From NCBI GenBank assembly GCA_041890515.1, contig JASDWX010000017.1, positions 1 through 30,573 of the forward strand: a DNA stretch of 30,573 bases, in the 5' to 3' direction. Each line of letters opens with the position of its first letter. Position 1 is the stretch's first letter. The stretch comes from Colwellia_A sp041890515 (GTDB taxonomy: Bacteria; Pseudomonadota; Gammaproteobacteria; Enterobacterales; Alteromonadaceae). Shown here one piece after another: positions 1-7,643 of the stretch. The position numbers were made by a program, and so were the translations under genes. The notes under the pieces are model-generated. The model was given only the letters and a program-made list of their open reading frames with translations, did not search any database and was not told where the DNA came from.

Positions 1-53
1 ACATCGTCGCTCTTTCACATCCATGTGATCGTGACATACCGTTCATCCTGAAC
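1..53. other. Unassigned left edge with two short inverted repeats
   Basis: No gene is recognisable in this stretch. It contains two small inverted repeats: TCACAT-cc-ATGTGA at 15-28 and GTTC-atcct-GAAC at 41-53. The core TTCATCCTGAA of the second recurs at about 9847-9857 beside the yrfG/gspN hairpins, so it may belong to a short dispersed intergenic repeat. The stretch is too short and too close to the window edge to say more. Confidence 0.3.
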
Positions 54-55
54 AT

Positions 56-87
56 AAAAAAGCCAATTGCTGACACAATTGGCTTTT
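56..87 (-). terminator. Intrinsic terminator of the fkpA-like gene
   Basis: A perfect 12-bp stem (AAAAGCCAATTG at 58-69, CAATTGGCTTTT at 76-87) closes a 6-nt loop. Read on the minus strand, the stem runs into six T residues (61 down to 56). It lies about 20 bases past the stop of the minus-strand FkpA-type gene. The stem is also flanked by T residues on the plus strand, so it may act in both directions. Confidence 0.85.
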
Positions 88-108
88 AGACAGCGAAGTA
101 GTGACTAA

Positions 109-870
109 CTATTGAGTAACTTCTTCTGGTTCAGCTGCTTTTTTAATCTCTAATAATTCAATATCAAACTGTAATACTGAGTTGCCCGGAATACGTGGTG
201 GATTACCATTTTGTCCATAGGCTAAATCAGATGGAATAGTAAACGTATACTTTGAACCCACTGTCATTAACTGTACGCCTTCCGTCCAACCGCTAATTAC
301 ACGATTTAACGGGAACACTGCTGGCTTATTTCGTTCGTATGAACTATCAAAAGTTTCACCGTTCAAAAAAGTACCTTTATAGTGAACGGTTACTGTATCA
401 GTAGCGCTAGGCTTTTCGCCTTCACCTTCAGTGATAACGACATACTGAATACCTGATTCAGTTATTTTTACACCTTCTTTCTTGGCATTTTCTTCTAAGA
501 ATTTTTTACCTTCAGCCACTGCTGCTGCAGAATCAGCTGTCGTTGCTTCTTGTTGCTTTGATTTCATTTCTTTATCAAGATTCGTTAACAATGCTTGAAT
601 TTCTTCTTTTTCTATAATCGACTTTCCAGCAAGACTATCAGTAAACCCGCGTGTAATTAACGCTTGGTCAAGTGGTAGGCCCAACTTCTCATGTTGATCA
701 AGATTCTTTTGCATGTACATACCAATTGAAGCACCTAAACTGTAAGCTTGCTTTTGCACTTCAGTTTCTAAAACAGGTGCGGGGGCAGTCTCAGTTTCTT
801 TTACTGCTTCTTGACAACCAAGCACTGATACAAGTGCAATAGCTAAAATAGTTGGCTTAAATAATTTCAT
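109..870 (-). CDS. fkpA: FKBP-type peptidyl-prolyl cis-trans isomerase, FkpA family, predicted lipoprotein
   Basis: Catalyses cis-trans isomerisation of proline peptide bonds and helps fold exported proteins. The 253-residue product has a short signal peptide ending in VLGC, with Cys19 as the predicted lipidated residue; E. coli FkpA is instead a soluble periplasmic protein. Residues 35-130 form the helical FKBP_N dimerisation domain, and about 140-243 the FKBP_C catalytic domain. Recognisable pocket residues include Y164, F174-D175, the V191-I192-x-x-W195 signature, Y218 and F235. The C-terminal tail is acidic (EPEE). It is transcribed away from the WD40 gene and followed by its own terminator. 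Family assignment is firm. Lipidation is inferred from the lipobox, where -2 is Leu rather than a small residue. Confidence 0.93.
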   Translation of the reverse strand: MKLFKPTILAIALVSVLGCQEAVKETETAPAPVLETEVQKQAYSLGASIGMYMQKNLDQHEKLGLPLDQALITRGFTDSLAGKSIIEKEEIQALLTNLDKEMKSKQQEATTADSAAAVAEGKKFLEENAKKEGVKITESGIQYVVITEGEGEKPSATDTVTVHYKGTFLNGETFDSSYERNKPAVFPLNRVISGWTEGVQLMTVGSKYTFTIPSDLAYGQNGNPPRIPGNSVLQFDIELLEIKKAAEPEEVTQ

Positions 871-1001
871 TTCTTCTCCGTTAACGTAACTTAGTACCCA
901 GTTGGAGAAACTCCCCCTAAGCCATTGATTAAATATTGTGTATTGTTAGACAATGCGGCTTATACTAACGATAAATTAACCAAGAAAAAAGTATTAATAT
1001 T

Positions 1002-1994
1002 GTGATTGAGTGTAATAACAAGGTAACACTGCTTTTCATCTGCCTACTATCCCTAGTGAACAGTGCTTGTCAACCAGCGGGCGACAAACCTGTGCACCGC
1101 TGGCAGCATGCAAAGGAAGGCGCATATGCTGCTAATATCTCTAATGATGGTAAGTACAGTGTTGTCTCTTCTATTCATCATGGTTTAAGTCTATGGGATC
1201 TGGAGAACAACGCTTTAAAATACCGTTGGTCACAAAAACAAAACAGTAGCGATAATTTAGTATTATTAGCTGACATAGCTAACAACAACAGCCATGCACT
1301 AACTGCAAACCGGGAAGCCTTTGCTTTATGGAATATAACATCCGGTGAATCTGAAGGTTATTGGAAAGTACGTGAATCTACAATTCGTGATATTGCTTTG
1401 TCTAACAATGGGGACTTTATTTTACTCGGTAAAAGTAATGGAACCGTTGTACATATTACAATGAGTAACGGCCGTCGGTTAGAATTTTTAGGCCATAAAG
1501 AAAAAATCAATTCGGTTGATATGTTACCTAACGGTCGTATCGCTATTTCCGGTGGAAACGATTACATTGCTTATATATGGGATACACAAAGTGGTCAGAT
1601 TATTTATCGATTTAATCATCCTAGCCGTGTCACTATGGTGGCATTAGATCCTAAAGGTCGCTTTGCTTTTACTGCTGATAGTCAGAAATCATCAAATATC
1701 TGGGATTTAAAAACAGGTAAGCGCATTAGCCAATTACAATACTTTAACCGCCATGAGATTTTTAGCTCTGTTCAATTTTCAGATGACGGCACTAAACTAC
1801 TTACAGGGGCACCCACTCGAAAGGTTAATCTTTGGAGCATAGCGACCGGTGAACGACTTGACAGTTGGCGAGTTACACCAAAAGAAAGTATTCGTGCTGC
1901 GGGTGCGGTAGTGTATAGTGTCGCCTTTCGAGGAAAGAAACAAATAATCACTGAAAGTTCATCTGGCTACGCTGAACTTTGGCAAAGAAAATAG
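1002..1994 (+). CDS. Exported WD40-repeat protein, possibly a lipoprotein
   Basis: A 330-residue protein with a hydrophobic leader (residues 8-22) ending in NSAC, so Cys23 could be lipidated, though Asn at -3 is atypical. The rest is a WD40 beta-propeller: successive blades end in LWD, LWN, IWD, IWD, LWS and LWQ, several followed by a 'TGE/TGK/SGQ' turn. Such propellers are protein-interaction platforms, and no catalytic motif is visible. The start is GTG; an in-frame stop lies 30 bases upstream and no better start exists, although no strong ribosome binding site is seen. It is 19 bases upstream of slyX and probably cotranscribed with it. In E. coli, fkpA and slyX are adjacent, so this gene sits between two usually neighbouring genes. 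Cellular role unknown. Confidence 0.85.
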   Translation: MIECNNKVTLLFICLLSLVNSACQPAGDKPVHRWQHAKEGAYAANISNDGKYSVVSSIHHGLSLWDLENNALKYRWSQKQNSSDNLVLLADIANNNSHALTANREAFALWNITSGESEGYWKVRESTIRDIALSNNGDFILLGKSNGTVVHITMSNGRRLEFLGHKEKINSVDMLPNGRIAISGGNDYIAYIWDTQSGQIIYRFNHPSRVTMVALDPKGRFAFTADSQKSSNIWDLKTGKRISQLQYFNRHEIFSSVQFSDDGTKLLTGAPTRKVNLWSIATGERLDSWRVTPKESIRAAGAVVYSVAFRGKKQIITESSSGYAELWQRK

Positions 1995-2013
1995 CGTTAG
2001 GTAATCTAAAACC

Positions 2014-2250
2014 ATGGCAACAGAAATACCCCAAAATATAATCAAATTACAGGAGAGTGTGGAAGCGTTAGAATCTCGCAATGCCTTTCAAGACGATATG
2101 ATTGAGCAATTAAATAATGAACTGGCTGTTCATCAATCAGAAATTGCAGAGCTTAAATCGCAGCTGACATTAATTGCCAACCGAGTAAAAGATAATACGC
2201 CGGGTCAAAGTGAATCCCAAGATATAGAGCCACCACCACCTCATTACTAA
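2014..2250 (+). CDS. slyX: SlyX family small coiled-coil protein
   Basis: The 78-residue product is close to the usual SlyX length of about 72. Residues 8-60 make one continuous heptad-rich coiled coil (IIKLQESVEALE, IEQLNNELAVH), followed by a short disordered tail ending in the typical SlyX proline run, PPPPHY. The function of SlyX is not established; it was named for proximity to slyD in E. coli, and slyD is not in this window. It follows the WD40 gene closely and is followed by a terminator hairpin at 2255-2278. Confidence 0.9.
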   Translation: MATEIPQNIIKLQESVEALESRNAFQDDMIEQLNNELAVHQSEIAELKSQLTLIANRVKDNTPGQSESQDIEPPPPHY

Positions 2251-2254
2251 TAAT

Positions 2255-2278
2255 AAAAGCAAATGATTCGGTGCTTTT
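2255..2278. terminator. Bidirectional terminator between slyX and yheV
   Basis: AAAAGCA (2255-2261) pairs with TGCTTTT (2272-2278) around a 10-nt loop. It lies between two convergent genes, slyX (+) and yheV (-), with T residues on the outgoing side in both directions. The stem is short (7 bp), so efficiency may be moderate. Confidence 0.6.
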
Positions 2279-2301
2279 CTGACTATATTTCAGGTTGCAC
2301 C

Positions 2302-2496
2302 CTATTCTTGTTTAAATATACCGATCACTTGTTCTAACGGACGCACTTCTTTAACAACATGTTCTTCAGGCTGTGACATTTGATGTCCACAACTAACACA
2401 AGTCACGTTTTCTACGTTGTTTTCTTTTGTTAATGCCAGAGTATCCATAGCATTACATTTGGGGCAAATAGCAGCAGCAATAAATCTTTTTTTCAC
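2302..2496 (-). CDS. yheV: YheV family putative zinc-ribbon protein
   Basis: A 64-residue protein, as long as E. coli YheV (about 66). Two CxxC knuckles, C11-P-K-C14 and C33-V-S-C36, are spaced as in a single zinc ribbon, and the segment CGHQM after the second knuckle is characteristic of the family. Function is unknown. The start is GTG at 2496 (GTG AAA AAA AGA). It is convergent with slyX and divergent from yheS; in E. coli yheV is in the kefB-yheS neighbourhood, so the location supports the call. Confidence 0.88.
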   Translation of the reverse strand: MKKRFIAAAICPKCNAMDTLALTKENNVENVTCVSCGHQMSQPEEHVVKEVRPLEQVIGIFKQE

Positions 2497-2597
2497 GTTT
2501 TTCTGTCTAAATAAAATTCAGTTACATTATTTTACCTTGAATCTTGTTGATAGGAAAAGGACAATAGCCATCTGAATTGAAATGAGTAAAAAAAAAC

Positions 2598-4505
2598 ATG
2601 ATTATAGCCACCGACTTAAGCTTAGATAGAGGCGCTAAAAACCTCATAAAGACATCAAGCTTTACCATTCATCCTAATCACAAAGTCGGCTTAGTTGGCG
2701 CTAATGGCTGTGGAAAATCTTCTTTATTTGCTGCTTTGTTAGGTGAATTACAACCTGACCGAGGCGATGTTAATATGCCGGCAGGTTGGGATGTAGCAAC
2801 AGTAAAACAAGAAACACCCGCGCTTGAAAAATCGGCTTTAGATTATGTGATGGATGGTGATAAAGAATTCCGTCAACTAGAACAAAACCTTGAGCAAGCT
2901 CGATTAAATGACGACGGCAACCAAGAAGCATTAATTATTAATCATATTGACGCAATCAATGGTTACAGTTTACCGGCACGTGCCAGCGAGTTGTTGCATG
3001 GTTTAGGTTTTTTACAAGAACAACTGGGCAATGCAGTTAAAGAGTTTTCTGGTGGTTGGCGAATGCGCCTTAATTTGGCGCAAGCGTTGATCAGCCGTGC
3101 AGATTTATTATTACTCGATGAACCAACCAACCATTTAGATTTAGATGCAGTAATTTGGTTACAGCGCTGGTTAAAGCGATTCACCGGCACATTAGTCCTG
3201 ATATCACATGACAGAGATTTTCTTGATGATGTTATCGGACAAATACTTCATATTGAGCACCAAGAAGCAAAGTTATATTCTGGTAATTATACCGCTTTTG
3301 AACGCCAGCGTGCCGAACATTTAGCCCAACAAGACGCTCAATTTAACAGACAACAAAAAGAAGTTGCCCATTTAACCTCATTTGTTGACCGTTTTAGAGC
3401 AAAGGCGAGTAAAGCAAAACAAGCACAAAGTCGTCTAAAACGCTTACAAAAATTGCCTGACTTGGCACCCGCACATGTCGACAGTCAATTTACTTTTAGT
3501 TTCAAAACACCTGAAACTTTGCCTTATCCTTTGTTAGCGTTAAAAGAAACGACCTGTGGCTATAATCAAGATACTATTATTTTACGTGATGTTGGCTTAA
3601 CACTTGTTCCAGGAAGCCGAATTGGTCTTTTAGGGAGAAATGGTGCGGGTAAATCTACGCTGATAAAGTCATTGGCGGGTGATATAGCGTTGATTAATGG
3701 CGAACGCTATTGTGCACAAGAGTTAACCATCGGTTACTTTTCTCAGCATCAACTTGAGCAATTGCACATGCCAAGTAGTGCCATTGAACATATTGTTCGT
3801 GCAAGACCTGAAACGACTGAATTACAAGCGCGTAGCTTTTTAGGTAGCTTTGGTTTTACCGGTGATCAAGCATTATCTCCTGTAGGGACTATGTCTGGTG
3901 GCGAAAAAGCACGACTCGTATTAGCATTAATTGTTAATGAAAAACCCCAATTGTTACTGCTCGATGAACCCACTAATCATCTCGACTTAGAAATGCGTCA
4001 AGCACTCGTTTTTGCTTTACAAGATTTTGAAGGGGCGATTATTTTGATTGCCCATGATCGATTTTTATTGGAATCATGTGTTGATGAATTTTTCTTAGTC
4101 GCCAATGGTCGTGTTACTGAATTTTCTGGTGACATCGACGATTACCAACAATGGCTTAATGAAGACAAAAAACAAACACTAAAAAATACCAAACCAATAA
4201 AGTCTGTAGAAACAGTTGATAAAAAACAAATACGCAAAGAACAAGCAGAGTTACGTAAAAAAGCATCACCTTTACGCAAGCAAGCAGATAAATACGAGAA
4301 AAAAGTACAACATTGGCAAATCGAATTAGCGGCTGTTGAAGGGTTCTTAGCTGAAAGTGAAATATATCAGAGTGAACATAAATCACGTTTAGCAACCCTC
4401 ATTAAACAACAAGCTTCACTCAAAGCAGACATTGAAGAGAATGAAATGCATTGGCTTGAAATAGAAGAAAAAATTGAAGATATTATGTCACAAGTCTCAA
4501 TATAA
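2598..4505 (+). CDS. yheS: ABC-F family ATPase YheS (ribosome-associated, cytosolic)
   Basis: A 635-residue soluble protein with two ABC nucleotide-binding domains in tandem and no membrane segment, which defines ABC-F proteins. NBD1: Walker A GANGCGKSS (34-42), signature FSGGW (about 150), Walker B LLLLDEPTNHLDLD (about 170-183). NBD2: Walker A GRNGAGKST (about 346-354), signature SGGEK (about 432), Walker B LLLLDEPTNHLDLE (about 453-466). The NBDs are joined by a charged linker, and residues about 540-635 form a lysine/glutamate-rich coiled coil typical of the YheS/Uup group. ABC-F proteins act on the ribosome during translation; a precise role for YheS is inferred from the family. The order yheS...yheT-yheU is kept as in E. 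coli, but two small genes intervene. Confidence 0.95.
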   Translation: MIIATDLSLDRGAKNLIKTSSFTIHPNHKVGLVGANGCGKSSLFAALLGELQPDRGDVNMPAGWDVATVKQETPALEKSALDYVMDGDKEFRQLEQNLEQARLNDDGNQEALIINHIDAINGYSLPARASELLHGLGFLQEQLGNAVKEFSGGWRMRLNLAQALISRADLLLLDEPTNHLDLDAVIWLQRWLKRFTGTLVLISHDRDFLDDVIGQILHIEHQEAKLYSGNYTAFERQRAEHLAQQDAQFNRQQKEVAHLTSFVDRFRAKASKAKQAQSRLKRLQKLPDLAPAHVDSQFTFSFKTPETLPYPLLALKETTCGYNQDTIILRDVGLTLVPGSRIGLLGRNGAGKSTLIKSLAGDIALINGERYCAQELTIGYFSQHQLEQLHMPSSAIEHIVRARPETTELQARSFLGSFGFTGDQALSPVGTMSGGEKARLVLALIVNEKPQLLLLDEPTNHLDLEMRQALVFALQDFEGAIILIAHDRFLLESCVDEFFLVANGRVTEFSGDIDDYQQWLNEDKKQTLKNTKPIKSVETVDKKQIRKEQAELRKKASPLRKQADKYEKKVQHWQIELAAVEGFLAESEIYQSEHKSRLATLIKQQASLKADIEENEMHWLEIEEKIEDIMSQVSI

Positions 4506-4524
4506 AAATTTAGTCATAAATTTT
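4505..4524. terminator. Weak AT-only hairpin after yheS
   Basis: AAAATTTA (4505-4512) pairs perfectly with TAAATTTT (4517-4524) across a 4-nt loop and starts on the last base of the yheS stop codon. All pairs are A-T, so it may only weakly terminate transcription or mark the mRNA 3' end. Confidence 0.35.
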
Positions 4525-4574
4525 CAATTACTTGCTACACTTATAAATAATACTATTAAAATAATGAGAAAATT

Positions 4575-5297
4575 ATGAAAAAAACTGCATTTGTCCTTTT
4601 TTGTCTATTTTTACTGACTAGTTTTTCAAGCTTTGCCTTTCGAGGAGATCTTGACCAAGGCATTTATGAATTAAACCGCGGTAATTTTAAAGCGGCTATT
4701 AATGAATTTGAACCCTTGTTGGCTCAAGAATACTCTCCTGCTCAGTATCAAATGGCCGTCATTTATTTAAATGGCTACGGTGTTCAAAAAAATCCCGACA
4801 AAGCATTGGAGTTATTTTCACTTGCTGCTTCACAAAATCATCCCGACGCATTATTTAGTTTGTCTTTGTTGTATTCGGAAGGGGAAATAGTTGAACAAGA
4901 TTTACAAACCGCTTTTGCACTCATGGAAAGATCGGCAATAAGAGATTTAGTCGCTGCGCAATTTAATCTGGGTGTAATGTACTTCAATGGACAAGGAACC
5001 AATACAGATTACAAAAAAGCTGCCCGTTGGTATAAAACTGCAGCGAAGCAAAATTACGCTTTAGCACAGTTTAATTTAGCACTGTTATATTTTGAAGGGT
5101 TAGGTGTAGAGAAAAGCATTAAAATGTCTTATGTTTGGAATATTATTTCAGCAAGTAATGGTTATGAAAATGCAAAAAAAAGTCGTGATATGGATGCATT
5201 GAAACTCAATAGTTTAGAAATAAGTCAAGCAAGAGAAAAAGCAGATAGACTCTATAAACAATTTATTGAGCAGGAAGAATTAAAAACTAAACAATAA
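4575..5297 (+). CDS. Secreted Sel1-repeat (TPR-like) protein
   Basis: A 240-residue protein with a cleavable signal peptide (residues 1-21, ending SSFA-F) and then about four Sel1-like repeats, recognisable by A-x-Y/F-x-L-A/G-x-x-Y/L-x-x-G-x-G-V: for example AQYQMAVIYLNGYGV, AQFNLGVMYFNGQGT and AQFNLALLYFEGLGV. Sel1 repeats are alpha-solenoid surfaces for protein binding; no enzymatic motif is present. The C-terminal 40 residues are charged and helical. It follows yheS by 69 bases, with a TATAAA box (4542-4547) upstream that could serve as its own promoter. Partner and role are unknown. Confidence 0.82.
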   Translation: MKKTAFVLFCLFLLTSFSSFAFRGDLDQGIYELNRGNFKAAINEFEPLLAQEYSPAQYQMAVIYLNGYGVQKNPDKALELFSLAASQNHPDALFSLSLLYSEGEIVEQDLQTAFALMERSAIRDLVAAQFNLGVMYFNGQGTNTDYKKAARWYKTAAKQNYALAQFNLALLYFEGLGVEKSIKMSYVWNIISASNGYENAKKSRDMDALKLNSLEISQAREKADRLYKQFIEQEELKTKQ

Positions 5298-5348
5298 AAT
5301 GCTCCTTAAATAATTATTTAAAGGCTCAACAGTTAATTTTTAGCATAA

Positions 5349-5362
5349 TTGATCTATATCAC
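5349..5362 (+). promoter_or_regulatory. FNR/CRP-family-like operator
   Basis: TTGATCTATATCAC matches the FNR consensus TTGAT-N4-ATCAA at 9 of 10 defined positions. A TATAAA box follows at 5383-5388; a start near 5395 would place the operator centre (5355.5) close to -40, near the -41.5 position used by class II FNR activation. It would drive the small membrane protein at 5452. Inferred from sequence only. Confidence 0.5.
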
Positions 5363-5385
5363 AACCATAAAGTCACTCTGCATAT

Positions 5386-5418
5386 AAAATGGCTATAACA
5401 TTAAGTTATAGCCATTTT
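5386..5418 (+). terminator. Perfect 14-bp hairpin with T tail: sel1-gene terminator or 5' leader hairpin
   Basis: AAAATGGCTATAAC (5386-5399) pairs perfectly with GTTATAGCCATTTT (5405-5418) around ATTAA, followed by TG. It is shaped like an intrinsic terminator for the Sel1-repeat gene. It also lies directly downstream of the putative FNR-regulated promoter, so that transcript would begin close to the hairpin. The sequence GTTATAG is repeated just after it (5420-5426). Confidence 0.6.
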
Positions 5419-5451
5419 TGTTATAGCTCATTAACGTTTATGGAGTCTGTT

Positions 5452-5643
5452 ATGAAATTTTTCAATATGCTTATGAATGATCCTATTGTGATTTATTCTT
5501 TTGGCGGTTTAGCTATTCTTTTAGGTATTAGTGCTTTTTATATTTATTATTTTCTTAAAAAAATCACTGAAAATACCTCATTAACGTTAATCTTTAAAGA
5601 TGACGAGTCCCGTAAAGGTATACTTATTAATCAAGTAATATGA
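5452..5643 (+). CDS. Small single-pass membrane protein, DUF3149-like
   Basis: A 63-residue protein beginning MKFFNMLMNDPIVIYS, with one strong transmembrane helix (about residues 14-34, FGGLAILLGISAFYIYYFL), then KKITEN and a short polar tail. The pattern 'short amphipathic start, NDP, single helix, FYIxYF' resembles the DUF3149 group of tiny inner-membrane proteins found in marine gammaproteobacteria. The start at 5452 is chosen because GGAG at 5442-5445 sits 6 bases upstream; the longer reading from 5389 would begin inside a hairpin and add an implausible N-terminus. Function unknown. The FNR-like box upstream hints at oxygen-dependent expression. DUF3149 membership is from memory of the family and is not certain. 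Confidence 0.7.
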   Translation: MKFFNMLMNDPIVIYSFGGLAILLGISAFYIYYFLKKITENTSLTLIFKDDESRKGILINQVI

Positions 5644-5766
5644 AGTAATAATTTCTTCATAACATTGACTCGCTAGTCTTTATTTCTTGCTGATAATATC
5701 TATTTATTTTCAATTCACATACAATCGTGCCATTAACAAATTACTTCAGATTTCTAATACTTTAAA

Positions 5767-6750
5767 ATGTTTACTCAAAGTCGATTCATTCCAGCTTGGT
5801 GGCTAAAAAACGCTCATTGCCAGACTATTTTTGCCAAATTTTTACGGTCTAAAAAACAGTTAACAACAAACAGTGAAACGATAGAATTACCTGATGGTGA
5901 TTTTATTGATTTAGCCTGGACTGACATTCCCCAAAAAAATGAAACTCGTCCTATCGTTGTCGTTCTTCATGGCTTAGAAGGATCAGTGAATAGCCATTAC
6001 GCTAAAGGGATGATGAGCGCAATAAAAGAAAAAAATTGGCTCGGGGTACTCATGCATTTTAGAGGCTGCAGCGGTCGAATTAATAGACAAGCTCGTTCTT
6101 ATCATAGCGGCGATACTGAAGATATTAGCTATTTAAGTAAATTTTTAAACCAAAAATACCCACAACTTCCAATGACAATCATTGGTTTTTCTCTGGGTGG
6201 AAATGTATTAGCGCGTTATTTAGCGGAAGAGCCAAATAACCCTTATCAAGCAGCAACCATTATTTGTGCTCCCTTACATTTAGCAAGCTGTAGTAAGCGG
6301 ATCAACCAAGGTTTTTCTCGTATATATCAGAAGTACTTAGTCGGAATGCTTAAAGATAGTCTTAAAGATAAAATGGCCAGTAACTTACTTTCAGCGCCAT
6401 TATCACAAAAGCTTCACCATAAGTTAGATGATATTAAAACCATATGGGAATTTGATCAACAAGTTACAGCTCCCATTAATGGCTTTGATAGCGCTGAAGA
6501 TTATTACCGTAAAGCCAGTGGACGCTTTATTTTGGATAAAATTAAACAACCCTGCTTAATTATTCATTCAAATGACGATCCATTCCTTTGTGATGAAAAT
6601 ACTTGTGACATCAGCAGCATTCCAGAAAACATTTGTTTTGAAGTGAGTAAAGGTGGAGGCCATGTTGGATTTATCAATGGTAATAACCCTTTAAGACCTA
6701 TATTTTGGCTAGAACATCGTGTACCAAATTTTTTAGAGCGTCATCTATGA
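5767..6750 (+). CDS. yheT: YheT family alpha/beta-hydrolase
   Basis: A 327-residue cytosolic alpha/beta-hydrolase. The N-terminus SRFIPAWWLKNAHCQTIFAKF is the hallmark of the YheT/ABHD1-3 group. The VVLHGLEGS strand-turn supplies the oxyanion region. The nucleophile elbow GFSLGGN puts Ser142 as nucleophile, with NDDPF (D270/D271) and GGGHVGF (His299) completing the triad. Substrate is not established; relatives are esterases or lipases. Its TGA stop overlaps the ATG of yheU in ATGA, implying translational coupling, and the yheS-T-U association is conserved from E. coli. An AT-rich 5' region (5644-5766) has a small hairpin TGAAG/CTTCA at 5641-5659 but no convincing promoter. Confidence 0.93.
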   Translation: MFTQSRFIPAWWLKNAHCQTIFAKFLRSKKQLTTNSETIELPDGDFIDLAWTDIPQKNETRPIVVVLHGLEGSVNSHYAKGMMSAIKEKNWLGVLMHFRGCSGRINRQARSYHSGDTEDISYLSKFLNQKYPQLPMTIIGFSLGGNVLARYLAEEPNNPYQAATIICAPLHLASCSKRINQGFSRIYQKYLVGMLKDSLKDKMASNLLSAPLSQKLHHKLDDIKTIWEFDQQVTAPINGFDSAEDYYRKASGRFILDKIKQPCLIIHSNDDPFLCDENTCDISSIPENICFEVSKGGGHVGFINGNNPLRPIFWLEHRVPNFLERHL

Positions 6751-6983
6751 TCATCCCATATAAAAATCTACAACCAGATACCTTAACCAGTATTATTAGA
6801 GAGTTTGTTTTACGTGAAGGAACAGAATACGGTGAGAATGATATACCCTTAGCCAGTAAAGTTGCACAAGTAAAACAGCAACTCGCTAATGGTAGTGCAT
6901 TCTTAGTTTATTCTGAGCTGCATGACACCGTAAATATTTTGCCCATTGACCAGTTTGATCAACAAGAAAATGAGCAAGAATAA
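6747..6983 (+). CDS. yheU: YheU family protein
   Basis: A 78-residue protein beginning MIIPYKNLQPDTLTSIIREFVLREGTEYG, which is the conserved YheU core (E. coli YheU is about 72 residues). The segment VKQQLANGSAFLVYSE is also typical. No membrane helix or signal peptide. The start at 6747 overlaps the yheT stop by ATGA; the frame is open further upstream inside yheT, but the family N-terminus is at MIIPYK. Function unknown; coupling to yheT suggests a linked role. A terminator follows at 7007-7026. Confidence 0.9.
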   Translation: MIIPYKNLQPDTLTSIIREFVLREGTEYGENDIPLASKVAQVKQQLANGSAFLVYSELHDTVNILPIDQFDQQENEQE

Positions 6984-7006
6984 TTACGTTAAAATTGATA
7001 CAAGAT

Positions 7007-7026
7007 AAAACACTCAAAGGTGTTTT
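7007..7026. terminator. Bidirectional terminator between yheU and the YceI-like gene
   Basis: AAAACAC (7007-7013) pairs with GTGTTTT (7020-7026) around a 6-nt loop, between the convergent yheU (+) and yceI-like (-) genes. T-rich flanks occur on both strands. Confidence 0.65.
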
Positions 7027-7036
7027 CCTGTCATCT

Positions 7037-7615
7037 TTAGTCTGTGAAGGTTAAAACAAAGCTAACCGGAACGCTATAAGCAATACTCGGTAAATTTGCT
7101 AAGGACTTTAATTTATTAATACCTGCCATTAAAGCAAAGTCTTCTGCTTTAATAATGACTGGCTGTAATGTAGTTACCACCATGTTTTTTTCAGTTAACT
7201 TCATCACCATTACCTCTATCGCAACATCTTGCTCTTGGCCATGTAAATTAAGACTGCCTTTAAGTAACATTTTTTTACTTGAGCCCGAAGCAATTGCATC
7301 GATAACATTTTGATTGAGCTGCACACTAAAATTTGCTTCTGCAAATTTTGCTGTTTCAAATAAGTAGTCTGCCATACGCTTGTCACGAATAGCAATATTG
7401 GTATCAACACTGTTTAAGTCAATGCTAAAATTTGCAACGCCCTTATGATTAATATTACCAGAAAAAGCTTTAAAACGATGATTTTCCGCAATAGTACCTT
7501 TTTTGATTGAAACAAAAGTTAAAGAGGATTGGCTCGAATCAAGTTTCCAAGCACTATAAGCTGGAGCAGATATTAATATTGAAAGACTTAAAATAAAAAT
7601 TGATAAATTGCGCAT
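7037..7615 (-). CDS. YceI-like periplasmic lipid-binding family protein
   Basis: A 192-residue exported protein: signal peptide MRNLSIFILSLSILISAPAYSA, then a YceI-type lipocalin-like beta barrel (WKLDSSQSSLTFVSIKKG at the start, HRFKAFSGNI, IDLNSVDTNIAIRDKRM and FAEANFSV in the middle). YceI relatives bind polyisoprenoid or other amphipathic lipids in the periplasm; the ligand here cannot be read. The start at 7615 is chosen because it opens a clean signal peptide and has AGGA about 8 bases upstream; a longer frame to 7675 would overlap cysQ and precede the signal peptide with 20 unrelated residues. It follows cysQ by 28 bases and is probably cotranscribed with nudE-cysQ. Confidence 0.88.
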   Translation of the reverse strand: MRNLSIFILSLSILISAPAYSAWKLDSSQSSLTFVSIKKGTIAENHRFKAFSGNINHKGVANFSIDLNSVDTNIAIRDKRMADYLFETAKFAEANFSVQLNQNVIDAIASGSSKKMLLKGSLNLHGQEQDVAIEVMVMKLTEKNMVVTTLQPVIIKAEDFALMAGINKLKSLANLPSIAYSVPVSFVLTFTD

Positions 7616-7643
7616 AAAACGTCCTGATAAAGTATATATAAAA

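Noticed and set aside
15..28. TCACAT-cc-ATGTGA as a CRP site
   Set aside because: The half-sites are in reverse order relative to TGTGA-N6-TCACA and no promoter is nearby.
5389..5451. Longer start for the small membrane protein (MAITLSYSHFCYSS...)
   Set aside because: It begins inside the 14-bp hairpin, has no ribosome binding site, and the ATG at 5452 has GGAG at good spacing.
6705..6746. Extended YheU N-terminus inside yheT
   Set aside because: The family start is MIIPYK at 6747, with the usual ATGA overlap.
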